From: Latrodectus hesperus
Taxonomy: Eukaryota > Arthropoda > Arachnida > Araneae > Theridiidae
DNA: 64,000 nt
NCBI GenBank assembly: GCA_037975125.1
Contig: CM075860.1
Location: forward strand, 21,475,589 to 21,539,588
Direction of reading: 5' to 3'
A program made the translations under genes and the position numbers. Positions within the stretch are counted from its first letter, which is position 1. Each line of letters opens with the position of its first letter. Positions 1-15,969 of the stretch are shown in pieces. The notes beneath the pieces are model-generated. The model ran no database searches, was not told the origin of the DNA, and saw nothing but the letters and a program-made list of their open reading frames with translations.

Positions 1-2382
<2,382 letters not shown>

Positions 2383-2904
2383 AAGAATACTACAAAGAAA
2401 TTGAATAATGCAAATTGAAATTCACTTTCGATTATAAAAAAATGTTGGATCTTATATAACTTAAGTATATAAAATTAAGAACACCATTACTAGAAATTAC
2501 AAAATCTATATGAGAAATAATTTGTGGACTAATATTTCGCTAGCCTTAATTCATTTCATCTCTCAGGAAATCTAGTTCACATACCAGGGTACCTAAACGT
2601 GTTTGCGACATCAAACTGCTACGAAGCCTTATTATATTAAAATCAAACTGCTACAAACTGCTAAGAATACTACAAGGAAATTGAATTACGAAAATTGAAA
2701 TTCACTTTCGATTATAAAAAAATGTTGGATCTTATATAACTTAAGTATATAAAATTAAGAACACCATTACTAGAAATTACAAAATCTATATGAGAAATAA
2801 TTTGTGGACTAATATTTCGCTAGGCTTAATTCATTTCATCTCTCAGGAAATCTAGTTCACATACCAGGGTACCTAAACGTGTTTGCGACATCAAACTGCT
2901 ACGA
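2383..2904. repeat. Near-tandem direct duplication, 242 bp, period 280
   Basis: The segment 2383-2624 is repeated almost exactly at 2663-2904, with a 38-bp spacer that itself repeats the CAAACTGCTA motif. Only a handful of differences are visible, for example CTAGCC against CTAGGC and a few near the left edge. This indicates a recent segmental duplication. The contents are AT-rich and show no coding signal. Confidence 0.95.
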
Positions 2905-3230
2905 CTCTATTAAGTAGAATGCAAATTCCGAATATCTCCGCTAACTCTACATTGAAGGTGGACCTGCCTCTGAAACAGAGTACAGGAGGGAGACATAATT
3001 CCAATATTATTCTCCCACCCAACCATCCTCCCTACCCGTCATCTGTGACTTATTGGGGCTGTGCCCGCTCCCTGCCTCCATCAACGCGCCCTCATGCCGT
3101 CAAACACCACATACTCTCCTCCGTGATGATAAAGCTCCTCGCAAATTCATATTTGTTACATAATATATTTGAGAGCATTATACCGGCTCAGGCTAACGTG
3201 ACTGAAGCAGGAAAGGAGGTGGTTTCATAA
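2905..3230. other. GC-richer island with an unrecognised 115-codon frame
   Basis: The composition rises sharply above the flanks, with C-rich runs around 3000-3120. A plus-strand frame runs 2883-3230, but its first codons lie in the duplicated repeat and its translation (rich in P, S, H) matches no family I know. It could be a transposon fragment, a regulatory island or an exon remnant. I do not call it a gene. Confidence 0.35.
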
Positions 3231-4112
3231 GCAATGAGGCTGTTTTAGAATTGAGATCAGGGGCTGTTGTAGGTGAAACGAATCGTGGTTTTAATTGTTA
3301 TACATGTGGTGAACACCTCTTTAAAATGCAATTTAATATAATAAGGCTCGAGAATTGTGAGATAAAGGCGAATAACTGCATTCACATATGTATTGTATTC
3401 CTGAAATGTTTCTTCTGTACTTCTAATTGAATAATTTGGGACAAGAATAAGCAAATCTTTCATTTTACAGTAGATTCGTTACCTTACATTCTTTCTGACT
3501 CGTGTCAATTCCAGTATGCTTTTTATATGTAAGATATAAGTATTTCCCACATCAAGTATTGTTAATTATTCGCTATAAATATCATTAATTAATACCAGTT
3601 AATTGTATTTGTAGAAGAACTGCTGTTTAAGTGATAAATAAGGTTTTCAATTTAGTTTAGATTAAATTTTTGGTCCATTCTGAAGTGAGAATGCACAAAA
3701 TGTCACTAATTTCAGTGTGTTCTCACAATGATGAAAATAAATGAAGCTATGTAGATACCATGTCAAAATTTCTGTTGTCGTCTACGCCATCGTAGCAGTT
3801 GCTGAATCATGCTTTCATTCTGATAAATCATCTGTTTTGTAAGCCAACATTGTGGATTTGGTTTAATATAGCTTTTGTCATGACGTATTCATTCACATAT
3901 GGGCTAAAAAAACTCATAACTGTTTTACTTCTGCTCATCATGAACTTTCCACTTTCGCTTTTGAATTGTTTCAAGGTTGATTCTGTAGATATTTTCTTAG
4001 TTGTTGTCTTTCTTAAGTACTGCGAGCAAACAACAGAGCTTTATTTGATATTAAACTTTTTATTTCACAATAAATTAAAAGATATTGTTTTATTATTCGA
4101 TAAGGTATCATA
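3231..4112. other. AT-rich DNA, no gene seen
   Basis: A 105-codon plus frame (3799-4116) is hydrophobic simply because of its T-rich codons. I see no domain, splice context or repeat. Confidence 0.5.
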
Positions 4113-5008
4113 TTAGGTCTACCGGAAAGTTCTGTCCATTGATCAATGACGATATTGTTAAAACCATGTTAGAGAAAGGTATTTTTCTGACAACATTGGG
4201 GTCACAGAAAGCTTAAATCAGCTCAGAAAACTCGAAATGGCAAAACCTATTTCGGACCATACTTGGAAGATAGGATTGGTAAGGAAATATTTAAAGTGGA
4301 TACCATAAGAATTAAGTCAGAAGAATTTTGATGATCGAGTCATATGCCTATCTCTGCTTGTTCAGAACAAAATCGAACCCTTCTTGAACCGGATAACAAT
4401 TGGAGAAGAAAAAAACGATTATCTACAAAGACATCGTAAAAAAAAGCTATATTTCACGGAAAACTTGGCTCTTCCAACTCTAAAACATATTTAACTCTGA
4501 ATAAGAGAATATTGTGTATACGGTGGGACATTGGAGGATCAATACATCATTCTTAAAAATTGAACGAAAAGCTCAATACGGAAAAGTATTGTCAACAACT
4601 GGAAAATTTAAAGGAAGAAATCTAAGAAAAGAGGCCGGTGATGTTCTAAAAAAGAGCCTAAGAAAAGTGTTCGACAAAAAAAATGCACAATTAGGCTGGG
4701 AAATTCTGTCCCATTCACCATATTACCCGCACTTACCACCTGCAATTATCATTCATTTTTGTCCTTATAGAATTTTTTCAAAAGTAAAAAGTTCACAAAT
4801 GAAGAAGATATCATTCAAGCACTGTTTCCATTGTTCGCATGAGAATATGAAACATTTTTCAAAAATGGGCTATACAAATTGACTTCACGCTAGCAAGAAG
4901 TCATTTATAATAATGGCAAGTATATTACTTAATACAGTTTATTGAGATTACGAAAAATTTGTATTTTGTTTTTTTCAAAAAATGGACAGAATTTATCGGT
5001 AGACTTAA
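4113..5008 (+). mobile_element. Degenerate mariner element (about 0.9 kb)
   Basis: The ends form a 28-bp terminal inverted repeat with about 4 mismatches. The left end reads TTAGGTCTACCGGAAAG and continues to TCTGTCCATT; the right end is its reverse complement. Both ends are flanked by TA (4111-4112 and 5009-5010), the target duplication expected of mariner. The inside translates to scattered mariner transposase pieces. These include a frame with KIEPFL near 4370 and LGWEILSHSPYYPHLPPA at about 4695-4748, which corresponds to the family's region before the third catalytic Asp. Stops and frameshifts are many and the length is below the usual 1.3 kb, so this is a dead, internally deleted copy. 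Confidence 0.88.
4514..4882 (+). pseudogene. Mariner transposase C-terminal remnant
   Basis: This 122-codon open stretch lies inside the mariner element. Its middle carries the LGWE...SHSPYYPHLPPA block. In active copies this block reads P-Y-S-P-D-L-A-P and holds the last catalytic Asp; here that Asp is His, so the copy is catalytically dead. It has no proper start and its N-terminal half is frame-scrambled. Confidence 0.75.
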
Positions 5009-5054
5009 TATTAAGGATTTTAAATGAATAGCATACTATTCACTTATATTATTA

Positions 5055-5240
<186 letters not shown>

Positions 5241-6540
5241 TAATATAGATGATATGGTTAGTATAACAAAATAGTATAGATGAACTTTATTAATGTTTAC
5301 CACTCAGCGTAATAAAAACATGAAACCTGACTTTGAACTTTCATTTATCGCACTAAACTACTCTTTATTAAATTCTGTCGAATTCTTGTTCTAAAATGTT
5401 ACTAAACTCGGTCAATCACAACAAAATTTTAAATTACAGTAAGATAAATAACAAAATAAGCGTATAATGTGATGTACTCATATCTAATAATTTAGGCAAA
5501 AACAATTCTCAAAAAAATAATAAATAATAGGAGAAAAACAAATGGTTATATTTAGCTGAAAAACTGAAAAGAAATTTCGCAGATGTTTCTTTCAAAGCCG
5601 ATTGTATATTTGAATAACAACTCTTATAGCGGCATCTTATAGGTCGTAAATAAGTGATGCAATCAGTAATTGCATTTGCAGTAAAATTGATCCTAAATTT
5701 AGAAAGTACGGTGTTATTTCGCTTTGCATTCTCAGTACTTATTTGCCTTGAGACATTTTGGAAATAAGGCTCATTTTAGAAAACTGATTTTCACTATTAT
5801 TATTTATAATTATTATCCTAGTCAGATGTATTCCTTATCAGGTTATATCGAGTACTTAGCTTCAATTGCTTCTTTGTCTAGACAGGTCTGCTCTAGGATA
5901 AAATGTCAGCCACTCTCCCTGAAGAATTCAATGGAAATTTTTATAACAGAATTTTACTTCTTTTATATTGTGTCTCATTATATATAAAGCATAATATTTT
6001 TAAAAAAATTAATTTTAATTCTAAGATTTTTTTCGCAACTTTGGATTCATAATCGACATATCGAGAAAAAAACCTAGATGTCTTAAATTAGAGATGTTAC
6101 TTTTTAAAAAAATTGCAAATTAAGACACAATATTTTTAAGAATAGTTTTACTATACAAATTGGTATATAATGAAACACACTTCTTCTAATTCACTTATAA
6201 ATAGTTTATGCCAAAGCGGAACTGGTAATTATGATTCCTAGTTGAGATCAACGTTCCGATTTTCATGACTTTTCTAATGCCCGGCTGCTCTTACGATATA
6301 TAATCCTATTCGTTTCTCCAAGGGACGAAGAAGATATTTTATACAGTGAGGCACCCAATTGTGGTATGCCTTCTTCGTCTCCAAAGTGAAATGATAAAGA
6401 GACACAGAGAGAGAGAAAGAGAGAAACATACATGACGAACCACTCCGTCATTGGTTGGCCGATTTTCATACATTAACTAATAACACAAAATAAAAGAAAC
6501 TATCTTAGCGTTTTTTATTAGCATTCTACGCGCTTGATAA
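5241..6540. other. AT-rich DNA, no gene seen; flanks the tRNA gene
   Basis: No coding signal is recognised. A purine-rich AGAGA patch lies at 6398-6426. The last bases are the 5' flank of the tRNA-Gly gene; I see no distinct TATA element that I would call. Confidence 0.5.
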
Positions 6541-6611
6541 GCATCGGTGGTTCAGTGGTAGAATGCTCGCCTGCCACGCGGGCGGCCCGGGTTCGATTCC
6601 CGGCCGATGCA
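6541..6611 (+). tRNA. tRNA-Gly(GCC)
   Basis: A 71-nt nuclear glycine tRNA decoding GGC and GGT codons. The acceptor stem GCATCGG pairs perfectly with CCGATGC, followed by the discriminator A at 6611. The anticodon GCC is at 6573-6575 in the loop CTGCCAC, closed by a CTCGC/GCGGG stem. The internal Pol III promoters are intact: A box at about 6548-6558 (TGGTTCAGTGG) and B box at 6590-6600 (GGTTCGATTCC). There is no intron and no encoded CCA, as expected of a eukaryotic gene. Positions 26 and 44 are G and C, where the common metazoan gene has T and A. A T-run terminator follows at once. It is probably functional, being the least decayed RNA gene in the window. Confidence 0.96.
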
Positions 6612-6617
6612 TTACTA

Positions 6618-6623
6618 TTTTTT
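6618..6623 (+). terminator. Pol III T-run terminator of tRNA-Gly
   Basis: A run of six T residues starts 7 nt after the discriminator base, the normal position for RNA polymerase III termination. Confidence 0.85.
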
Positions 6624-8064
6624 CTTTAAATATTTTTTATTCAAATCTACCTAACATTCTACATGACTTTTTCTGCAATATTATATTTGTTTCAAAGAGA
6701 TTTTATATAATAAAAATGTTTAGATCTTCGTTAAAATATTTTTCATTAAAATTCAAAATTCGATTCATTATGTGTATAATCAAGATGAATTATTATTCAT
6801 ATGAATATTTATCATATTCAAATGATATAATACAAATTGTTCGTTGATAAAATAGTTATATGGAAATCCTTTTTTGAATCTTTTATTCAGTAAATTAAGT
6901 ATCAACAGTGAAAAGCAAACGCACACACATATACATTCTGAAAAAATCGTGATACAGTATTTTTTATTTTTAACGGATAATGCATCTTGATTAAACAGCT
7001 GTACATCTGTTTCCCTAATCGAAGTGTTTTCAAGTATTCAACATATTATTTCTGAAAGCCCGGAAGATTTTAACTCAGAAATATGTCAAAATCAATTTTC
7101 AGAAGTGCAACCGAAAATGCAATTTTTTTTTCTATAAAGGCAGGCTTTTTTTCTAAATCATTGGTATTCTCATCTAATTCTTTGATTCTAGCATAAAACT
7201 GATTGCAAATTTTGATAACATAAATTAAAAAATACATTTCTTCACCTAATATAGATTATTTTTGACAAGGATAAAACCCAGTATTTAATATGATATTTTA
7301 ACTTGTTTCAATTTACACATAAACTCAACAATTATAAATGAATCAACCTTATATGTATAAATAGTACACAAAGCAAAACATTAAAAATAAGTTTTTTTAA
7401 TGTTTTGCTCATGGGTTTTGTGGAGTGATTAGTTTACTCATGGTTTTCAGAGAATGAAAGCTATTAAATGTCTCATTCTAATCATTAAAAATACAATTCA
7501 ACATCTTATTCTTGAACAACGAGAGATAGATGTTAAGCTTCAAATTATTGTAGAAAAAAGTTGGGTAATCTTCTGGTTTATAATTATAAATTTATAATTT
7601 TTAATGATCAAAAAATTTGGAATAATCTTTAATTGTTAAGATTGTTTCTATACTTTGTCAAAATTCTCGGGACCAATAAACGAACCAATATAATTTGCTT
7701 ATTAAAATAATTATATTTATAACAAAGTTTCCCAGAATTTTAATATAAAATAGTGGCTTTATATAATAACAAGCATTAAAAACTATAATACTTTTAATAC
7801 GGAAATATATTATTAATAAAATATGAGTTTCTATATAAATGCTTACTTCATTTTGAGCTCAAAGAATTCCGAAATTTTGTTGAATTTTACTATGGAACAC
7901 TTAAAATTTTTACTTTTTGTTTCCATTTATTCTGTTCTGTAAATTATAATAAAGAAAACTTAAATATAAGTGCATTTATGTATTATTTAAGAAACATTCT
8001 AATTTTGAATATTAAATGGTTTTTTCAAATAAGCGTTTCCTCCTTTTTCTCATTAAATAAGTAG
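6624..8064. other. AT-rich DNA, no gene seen
   Basis: I find no recognisable coding frame, repeat pair or RNA. Homopolymeric A and T runs dominate. Confidence 0.5.
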
Positions 8065-8083
8065 TTATATATATATATATATA

Positions 8084-8132
<49 letters not shown>
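8065..8132. repeat. (TA)n microsatellite with one TGTG interruption
   Basis: About 68 bp of alternating TA, interrupted near 8088-8093. Confidence 0.95.
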
Positions 8133-8137
<5 letters not shown>

Positions 8138-11100
8138 ATAAATAAAAACTACAAATTATGTACTTTAATTATGTACTTATTTGTATCTATATGTATCTTA
8201 TATGTATCTTTCTCTCAAGACTCATGTATATCAAAACTATATGTTCATATTGATTATAAATATTACTTCAATAATTTAAATAGTTATATAGTAAAACTGT
8301 GGCATCCCCATATAATAGCGTAAGAAATTGTTTACAAGAATTGTTTATTTTAGCAAACTACTTCAGTAAATGTGTAAAAAAGTACGAGCAAGTGAAAAAA
8401 ATAGCTCAAAATTTTTAGATTTTCATTAAAATCGAGAAAAAAATTACTGTCCTTAATATTGCATGCATAAAAAACAAACAACCTTTCTTAAGCGTTTTAT
8501 CAGTTAAGTTCTACAGTAGTACACATAAACAAGCCAAGCTAGTTTGCCAACCCCTGTGAAATTAAGTCAGGAGGGTACATATTTCGTTTAATCAGAACAC
8601 CACGATGGTGAAAGTACGACTTTGCTCTAAGATTCCTCGGACAGAGGGCACCACCAGAGGCTCCACTCCCTCAATTTTGATTTTGATCTAGAAGGAGAAG
8701 TAATTTTTTCCAGACCATTACACCCCTGGTTATGGCTCAACCTGGTAATGGTTCGATCCAGGAACGTTCGATTCAAGAGATTTAACGAGGACGTGTGTCG
8801 CACTGTACTCGGTGGGCCTTTGGAGGCACTGAGAATCGAATCCAGTCCTTCTAATGTTATTGATATGTATACAGTTAATAAATACCAAAAAGTTGTACTT
8901 ACAAAGATATATTGCTTTCTAAAAGACGCATACTCACAACAAATAAGAGGTATGTTTTACTACGTGGCGTTGGAATAATCATTTTTATAAAGATTGATAA
9001 TATATTTTTTACATAAAACAAATAATATACACCTACATTCATGTGGTTAATTATGGAACAACTAATTAGTTATTTAAATATACATGCTCATGATTTACAA
9101 CTGAACCACCGTAATAAATAAATTTTAATGTACATGAAAAGATTGAGAGATTGTAATTCTACTGTTGAAATTAAGATTTTTGGCTTTTGATTAGATTGAT
9201 AAAATATTCAATTTTTAACCATAAGGTATATTTAAGGTTGTTATAAGCATTTCTGATGATTTATTTCTTCCAGTGATCTTAATATGCCATCCACTTCACA
9301 ATTTTAAACCACAGTCAAATAACATACTCGTTACCATTTGTCCAAGATTACTATCAAATTAGCAAAGAACATTAGATTCTATAAAAGCAATGAATAGTAG
9401 TGAATATGCGAATACTAGAAAGAATATGAAGTATTAAATATGAATTATAATGAATATATTTTTATATACCAATATATATATAGGAAACCGGATATTGTAT
9501 AAGTAGTTACATTTCATATTTATTCTAAGTTCTCAGTTTCAATTAATTTCATATAAATATTTAAGTCATTCTTCATTAGATATAAATAATAAAAAAGTTA
9601 TGTTAAATTGTAGGGAGACTATTAATAAGTTCACGATTGCTTATAACCATCTTGCATGCATAATACATTTTTTCATTTATAATGTATTAATTTTCAAAAA
9701 AATGTATGATACGGTTATTATAATGTAGTGTATAACTCGTATGCTAAATAAATAAATGTCTTGATATGTATAAATCTATGCAAAGAGATACATTTAAATA
9801 AATAATATATAATATAATAATAACAGTATAAATAATAATAAAGTACCCTTATGTATATATACACCTTCTTAACTTGTTCATATTTTTCTCGTAATAGGAA
9901 TTAAAGTCTAATCAAGATAAAATTGAGCTAAAGTAACCAGAAGAGATGGATTTATTTCTATTAATTATTAAACTAAAAATTCTGTGAAAAATGAAATGGT
10001 CTGATAAATGATACAAAATACAAGAAAGATACTGCATTTGTATGTTTATAGATTGAATTTATATGCACAAGGAATATAAGTGCATATATTATTTTGGAAA
10101 CTGTTATTCAGACTAAATAAAATAATCAAAAAATTATGTGTACATATATTTCCAATAATAACAAAAACTTTATTAGAAATGTTATTTAAGATTCATAAAG
10201 ATAATGGGTATTGTAATGTTCTTTTGAAGCATATAGCTGTATCTTTTCAGAGTGCTGTTTAAATGTCTTTGAATATATGATAGTGAAAAGCAGTGAGATG
10301 ATATTCTTGCATCTGTGTAAAAATGTAAAAAGAAAGGTTTTGTCTGAATGCATTAAACATATATTTGTATAAATTATGATATTCTTTGAAAGATAATGTG
10401 CATAAAAGTATATCTTTTCATGCTTTTTTTACAATTTTGGGGGCATAGTGTTCTTTTTAATATTAAATAAAGGAAATAACGCAAAAAAATTATCTCCATC
10501 GTTATAATTTCAATGTGAAATTATAAAAGAAAGTAAGACACTGGAATATCGATGAATTTCTTTTAATATTAACAATTCGGTATGATCATACATCAAGTCA
10601 TTTTAAAAGTCACTAAATAAAATTATATTACTTGTAAACAAAATATATTTGCATAAAAATTGTAATTTTTCAATCATACTCCTTTTTAAATGTTCCAAAA
10701 GAACTTTTCTTATGAATCGCTTTTCTTAAATGAAACGTTAAAAAGTTAAAAAAAAAATTATAACGAAAGGTTTAAAGCATTGGTTTCATTTTAGTGCTAA
10801 AAATAAAAACGAGTTTATTCACTACGCAATCAAAAGACCTTAAAATGCATTTGAACAATTTAAGCTATGTATTATTAATTAATAAGAAAAACAAAATTAA
10901 GAAATTTGTCAGAAATAAGCTGTTAATGAAAAAAACAAGACAAACATCACAAGTCTATCATTTTATGCAGAAAATAGTCATAATTACACAAGCTTCCTGT
11001 CCTTCAAATATCACCTTTGCGTTGCTTTAACCTTGTGGCAAACAGGCAATCCGTCCTAATTATATATTGGTCGCGTGTCGCTCGTGTTTGGCGAATTGAT

Positions 11101-14100
11101 AATTATATATCTAGAAAAATAAGATGTAAGACAGACAGAACGATGAAATGCATCAGGATTGAAAATTTTCTTTTTTTTTTCCCTGCATCTTGATTAAACC
11201 TGTTTTGGGGAATACATTATTCTCAAAGAAATAATATTTTTTGTAGTATTTATGTTTAAATGATAATATAAAAGAACTTATAAGAAAAACTCCCATCTGA
11301 ATTTTATAAACTTGTAATTTTATATTGCAGTTGGAACTAATAGGATATCCTCCCCTATTGGTGACCATTGCGACTTTTTTCGTTGCCAAGTTAAGCGCAT
11401 GTTATTTTACTCGGGAATTTTCCTTAAGTTCCAAAAATGCGCATTTTAGAAAATTTTCAATCACATAAGAGTACAAAAAATATAAAAAAGTTATATAAAA
11501 AAACTTTTTTTGTTGGATTTGCCTTCTCTTCAAAACAACCGATAAAAGAGATAAGTAAATAACAATAACTTACTTGATATGACGTCAAGCTCACATGTCG
11601 AATATGCTCGGTGATATTAAGGAAAAAATATATAAGAAAAATATAATATAATGAATTAAAATATATTATAAATAAGCAAAATAAAAAATACATAAATAAT
11701 AATAAACAAAAATAAATTGGAAAAAAGAACAGTTTACGATGTTTGGATGCTGGCGACAACGAAACACAACAGCAAACGTAGAACAAAAAGTTCAAATTGA
11801 AAGTAAAACGAATAATTCAAATGCTGTTTCCACTGAAAAGAACTATATTTGTTGGAAAAATTATTTAAAACGTGAGCGAAACCAAATCTGACAACAAAAG
11901 CATCTAAAAAAAAAAAAAAAAAAAACTAAATTGGAAACGGTATAATCAAAATAAAAGACGCTAGATTTGGCGAGAAATCACTTGTGGGGGTTATCATACT
12001 TACACTTAGCAGTTATTAAAAAAATCTTGTTTTTTATCTCACATGTCAAATAATTTTCATTCATTATTTAATTTTGTGCTTACTGTAATTTTAGTGTATA
12101 AATATTTAATTACGATAATATAAGAGAAATTAAATCGTTTTATTTATTGTTCTTAGATACTTTTCAAAAAAAAAATTTCCGATAATCTTACATAAGTAAT
12201 TTGTATGCTTTCGCAAACATTTTGGCATCATAGTCAAACCGCAAGAGACTATTGCAAATCATTCAAACATCTAACAAGTTTTCTCTAACAAAATTACCAC
12301 CAATATTAAAAATGCAAAAATTTTTTTGCATTCGTAATTGCTATTTGAGGAATTCAAAATTTGAAAGTCACTAAATAGGATTCATCCAAAACAATCTTCA
12401 AAAATGAAATATATCAAAGATATATTAATATCGAAGACAAATTATTTAAACTTCATATTACTTAAACTTATCATTTTCTGTTTTTAAATCACGTACCTAA
12501 TTTCAGAACAAACTAAGTTTCATCCAAATTTAAATAATTGAACGGCTACATCTGTAATATGTTTAAACAACCTTCTTTTTCTATAAAACTTTTGAATCTA
12601 GAAACAGAAGAATGTTCTATTTGTTTTTTATAAATTTACTTACATCAATAGAGTTTAATGAAGATTGTGGTTTAATTTTGTGTTTGATATATTGAGAAAT
12701 AAATTTATATGTGTCTAATATTAAGCTTTAAGTTATATTTGATATTAAGATTGAAGTTTTTACGTTTAATTTTTATGCTGTTTTGATTACGTTAGCAGAT
12801 AAATATTTTCTCTTTTGCTATACATGAATACGCTTTATTTCAAGCCTGATTCAGAACAATTAATTAGCCAACCGTGACATTTTAATCAAAATGATAATTA
12901 ATAAACTGAACAATTTATCATAACGAATAAAACTAGCAAAATTATGTACATCATATATAGTAAAATTGTATAAAAATTTATTAATAATGAGCACTTAATA
13001 TTATAAATAAGAAAGTTATTGGAGCAGTGCTGTTTTTTATATAGCGTCAACAAATTTATCCTCTGACATATATGTAGCTACATTTTTAAAACAAATTAGT
13101 AATTAAGATAAAAATGTACTCATGGCTTTGTTATAATTTTATATTTAATGGTCAAACTATCGTAAAACTGAACAATTATAAAGTTATTGATATATAAAAT
13201 TTTTATGAATTTTTTCAATGAAAATTTATTTCTAGAGTGACATTTTCATTTTATTTAATAGTAGCTGGAGCAATATATTTAATGCTAAGAAAAAGAAATT
13301 CTGTAATAAAAATACTTGGATCCGTTAAATGCAAATGATTCCAAATATCTATCAAAAATTTTATGATGAAACATCAAAGCAGATAATAATTTACCAAACA
13401 TTTAAAAAAGTATCGTTAAAGAAAGTCTCTTCCACATTTAAAGAGTGATAGGTTTTGAATCGAAAGCAAAGGGCAATTTCTAAAAGATTTCTCTTTTTCT
13501 AGTATTATGAGATGATATTTTCTAAATAATCCTTCTGTTTTCTAAAAAAGACGTGTTCTTAAGTCCTGAAAAAACGCCATTTGAGTCTTTTAGCCCAAAT
13601 ACAGTACGAAAACTTTTTTTTAGCACATTTTTACATAAAAATGAGATGCATTATTAGTAGTTGATAGGAATTCTTAGTACCTTATTTTGTCAGATGCTTA
13701 AACAACATTTTAATGTGTGTAATGCTTCAAGTTTATTTATAACTCTGACTTTTTTCAACTTATATTGAAAAAATAACTTTTAACTAATGCTAACATTTTT
13801 TAAACCATAATTATTTTTAAAAATTTAATAATCCATTAGTTGCTCTCGCAAAAAATTAAAACTCCCATAAGATATCTCCCTGGAGGCATTTTTTAAGCAT
13901 TATACGCATAAAAGCTTCAAAACTTTTACATTAAATATTTTTTTCTAATTATGAAGTAAAAAAAGCATAGTCTAAAAGTTTCAAAAAGCTCATTACGGAA
14001 GGCTAATTTATTTTTTCATCATTCGTAATTTTAATTTATTAAATTTATTATCATCAAAGCATAATTCATTTTCAGCCATATATTGTTTCAAAATTATTTT

Positions 14101-14908
14101 TCTAGCTATATATTCACATATATAATGTCCTATGTAATTCTTTTTTTGGATGATTATTATGATGGAAGATGTACTCGGTGATGATTATTAAATGTCTTCA
14201 ATTGATGACGAAATTTCAATGAATTCCATTAAAATGCTATTTCGTGAATATTAATTTTCAAAAGATCCTAAGATTGAACAAGAATTTTGTTTGAAATATT
14301 TATTGTTTGTCTGAAGCATATAAATACTGATAATCAGAAAGAATATTTTTGTCCATATTCCAATCATTTTGAAACAACTGAACTATAACAATTATGTTCA
14401 ATTACTTTTCTAAAGAGGGTTTTTGAGCCATAATTGGAGTAATAGATTGATATCAGTTGCAGTCAAAATATCAATTGCATATATTACATATTGTTGTCAG
14501 TATTTGAAAGGATAATTGGTAAAAGTTTGTAAGATGGGTATTCCTTGATTTTTTGGCGATTTTTTTAAAACTTAGATAAGTACCAAGATGTGACTAACAA
14601 AATGACCTCCACACAACAACAAAAAGCAAGTTAAATTAAAGTTTATCGTCAAATTTTTCATCAAACCAAGGGATACACAATTCTACTCCGAACACGGATA
14701 ATCATATATTCCACTATTATGCTACTTTTGTTGTTACAAAAGCCCTATGGGTGGAATAATTTATCTTGTTTAATCTTTTTGTACCAACCAGGGATTGCCA
14801 AAATCAGATAGCGTATTTATGCTAAATTTTCATTGAACCTAATATCTCTCCCAGTAATGATATGATGCCACGAGAACAGCGTCAGGTAACTTTTCACCAA
14901 CGTGGGCA
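8133..14908. other. Long AT-rich stretch, no gene recognised
   Basis: All frames are short and driven by AT content. Three local exceptions are worth noting. At 8560-8870 the composition is more balanced, with a 76-codon frame (8748-8978) and a tRNA B-box-like GGTTCGATCC at about 8752, so it may be an old repeat. At 11330-11450 and 11950-12000 there are short GC-richer patches. A 19-nt A run sits at about 11907. None supports a gene call. Confidence 0.45.
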
Positions 14909-14945
14909 TAATTACGTCACGTTTGACGCTGGTGTGACGTAATTA
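14909..14945. repeat. 12-bp perfect palindrome around TGACGTAA half-sites
   Basis: TAATTACGTCAC (14909-14920) is followed after 13 nt by its exact reverse complement GTGACGTAATTA (14934-14945). Each arm contains a TGACGTAA/TTACGTCA core, which resembles a bZIP (CRE/PAR-type) site. It could instead be a chance hairpin or the scar of a small foldback; there is no adjacent gene. Confidence 0.6.
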
Positions 14946-15153
14946 ATAAAGCAATTGATACAAATCAGAATTCTTCTCACATAATTAACGTGTAAAACAA
15001 GTGATATGTTCAAATTTGGTAAATAACTGAATGGATGTAAGTGGTCACGGAATGCCTTTTAATATTGAACTCTTTGAGAAGACATGTATATCAGGTTGTA
15101 CAGAGCTATCTCATTAGCTACATGAGTTTCCTGATGATTTTGTAACTCATATC

Positions 15154-15221
15154 ACCTCTATTTACAACTTTATATCATTAACTAATTACCTCTATTTACA
15201 ACTTTATATCATTAACTAATT
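15154..15221. repeat. Exact 34-bp tandem duplication
   Basis: The 34-bp unit beginning ACCTCTATTTACAACTTTAT is present twice, head to tail, without a mismatch (15154-15187 and 15188-15221), so the duplication is very recent. Confidence 0.97.
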
Positions 15222-15369
15222 TTCTCACATTTGATGCACCCCACATAAACTGATTTATAACTTAAGTTACAAGATATCAAATGTTATAGTAAATCATGAT
15301 GTTCTTTGCGGACACAAAAATAAAAAGATGGTTTTATATCTAAATTCTTATGTGTTACTTCATCCAAGC

Positions 15370-15424
15370 TACATGGTTTCGGAAAACCATGTATATATTT
15401 ATAATGCTTGAAAACATTATAAAT
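15370..15424. repeat. Two adjacent small hairpins
   Basis: TACATGGTTT pairs with AAACCATGTA across a 4-nt loop (15370-15393). Three nt later ATTTATAATG pairs with CATTATAAAT across an 8-nt loop (15397-15424). Both stems are perfect over 10 bp. The function is unknown and chance is possible in AT-rich DNA. Confidence 0.7.
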
Positions 15425-15969
15425 TTAGTTATACCAAAATCACAACTTGGTTTTAAAATCGTTTCAGATATTATTGTATTATTGTGTATGATTTGGTTTT
15501 AAAAGTGTTTGAATGTTAAAATAGTTTTAGGGAAATCTGTCAAAAGAATTTGACAGGAATGTTGCTACACATTTTTATCATGACAATGGTAATTATTTGT
15601 AACTATGATAATTTCATTATTAAACAGCTATATGATAACGGCAATAATTACATAATTATTTTTATTGAGACGCAACCAATGGAGAGAACATCTTTGAACA
15701 TAAATTATCTATTATACAATCCATTTGCTTTGTAAAAGATGTATTTTTTTAAACCTAGTCATATTTTTACACAGTAGTCTTTTTTAGTATTTAAAAAGTA
15801 ATTAATCATTAGTAAAAATTATTCTTAAAAACTTCCTGAGAAACACGAAACCATTTAATGCATTAAACTATTTTCTTAATAATAAATTCTTTGAAGTTTT
15901 CAATGAAAAAAACTAAATAATTGCGAATTTTAAAAACCATCTTTCTTGTAAATTAAGCAATTTACATCA

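Noticed and set aside
11457..11795. 112-codon hydrophobic minus frame
   Set aside because: The composition is explained by AT-rich DNA (poly F, L, Y, I). No start context, domain or splice support was seen.
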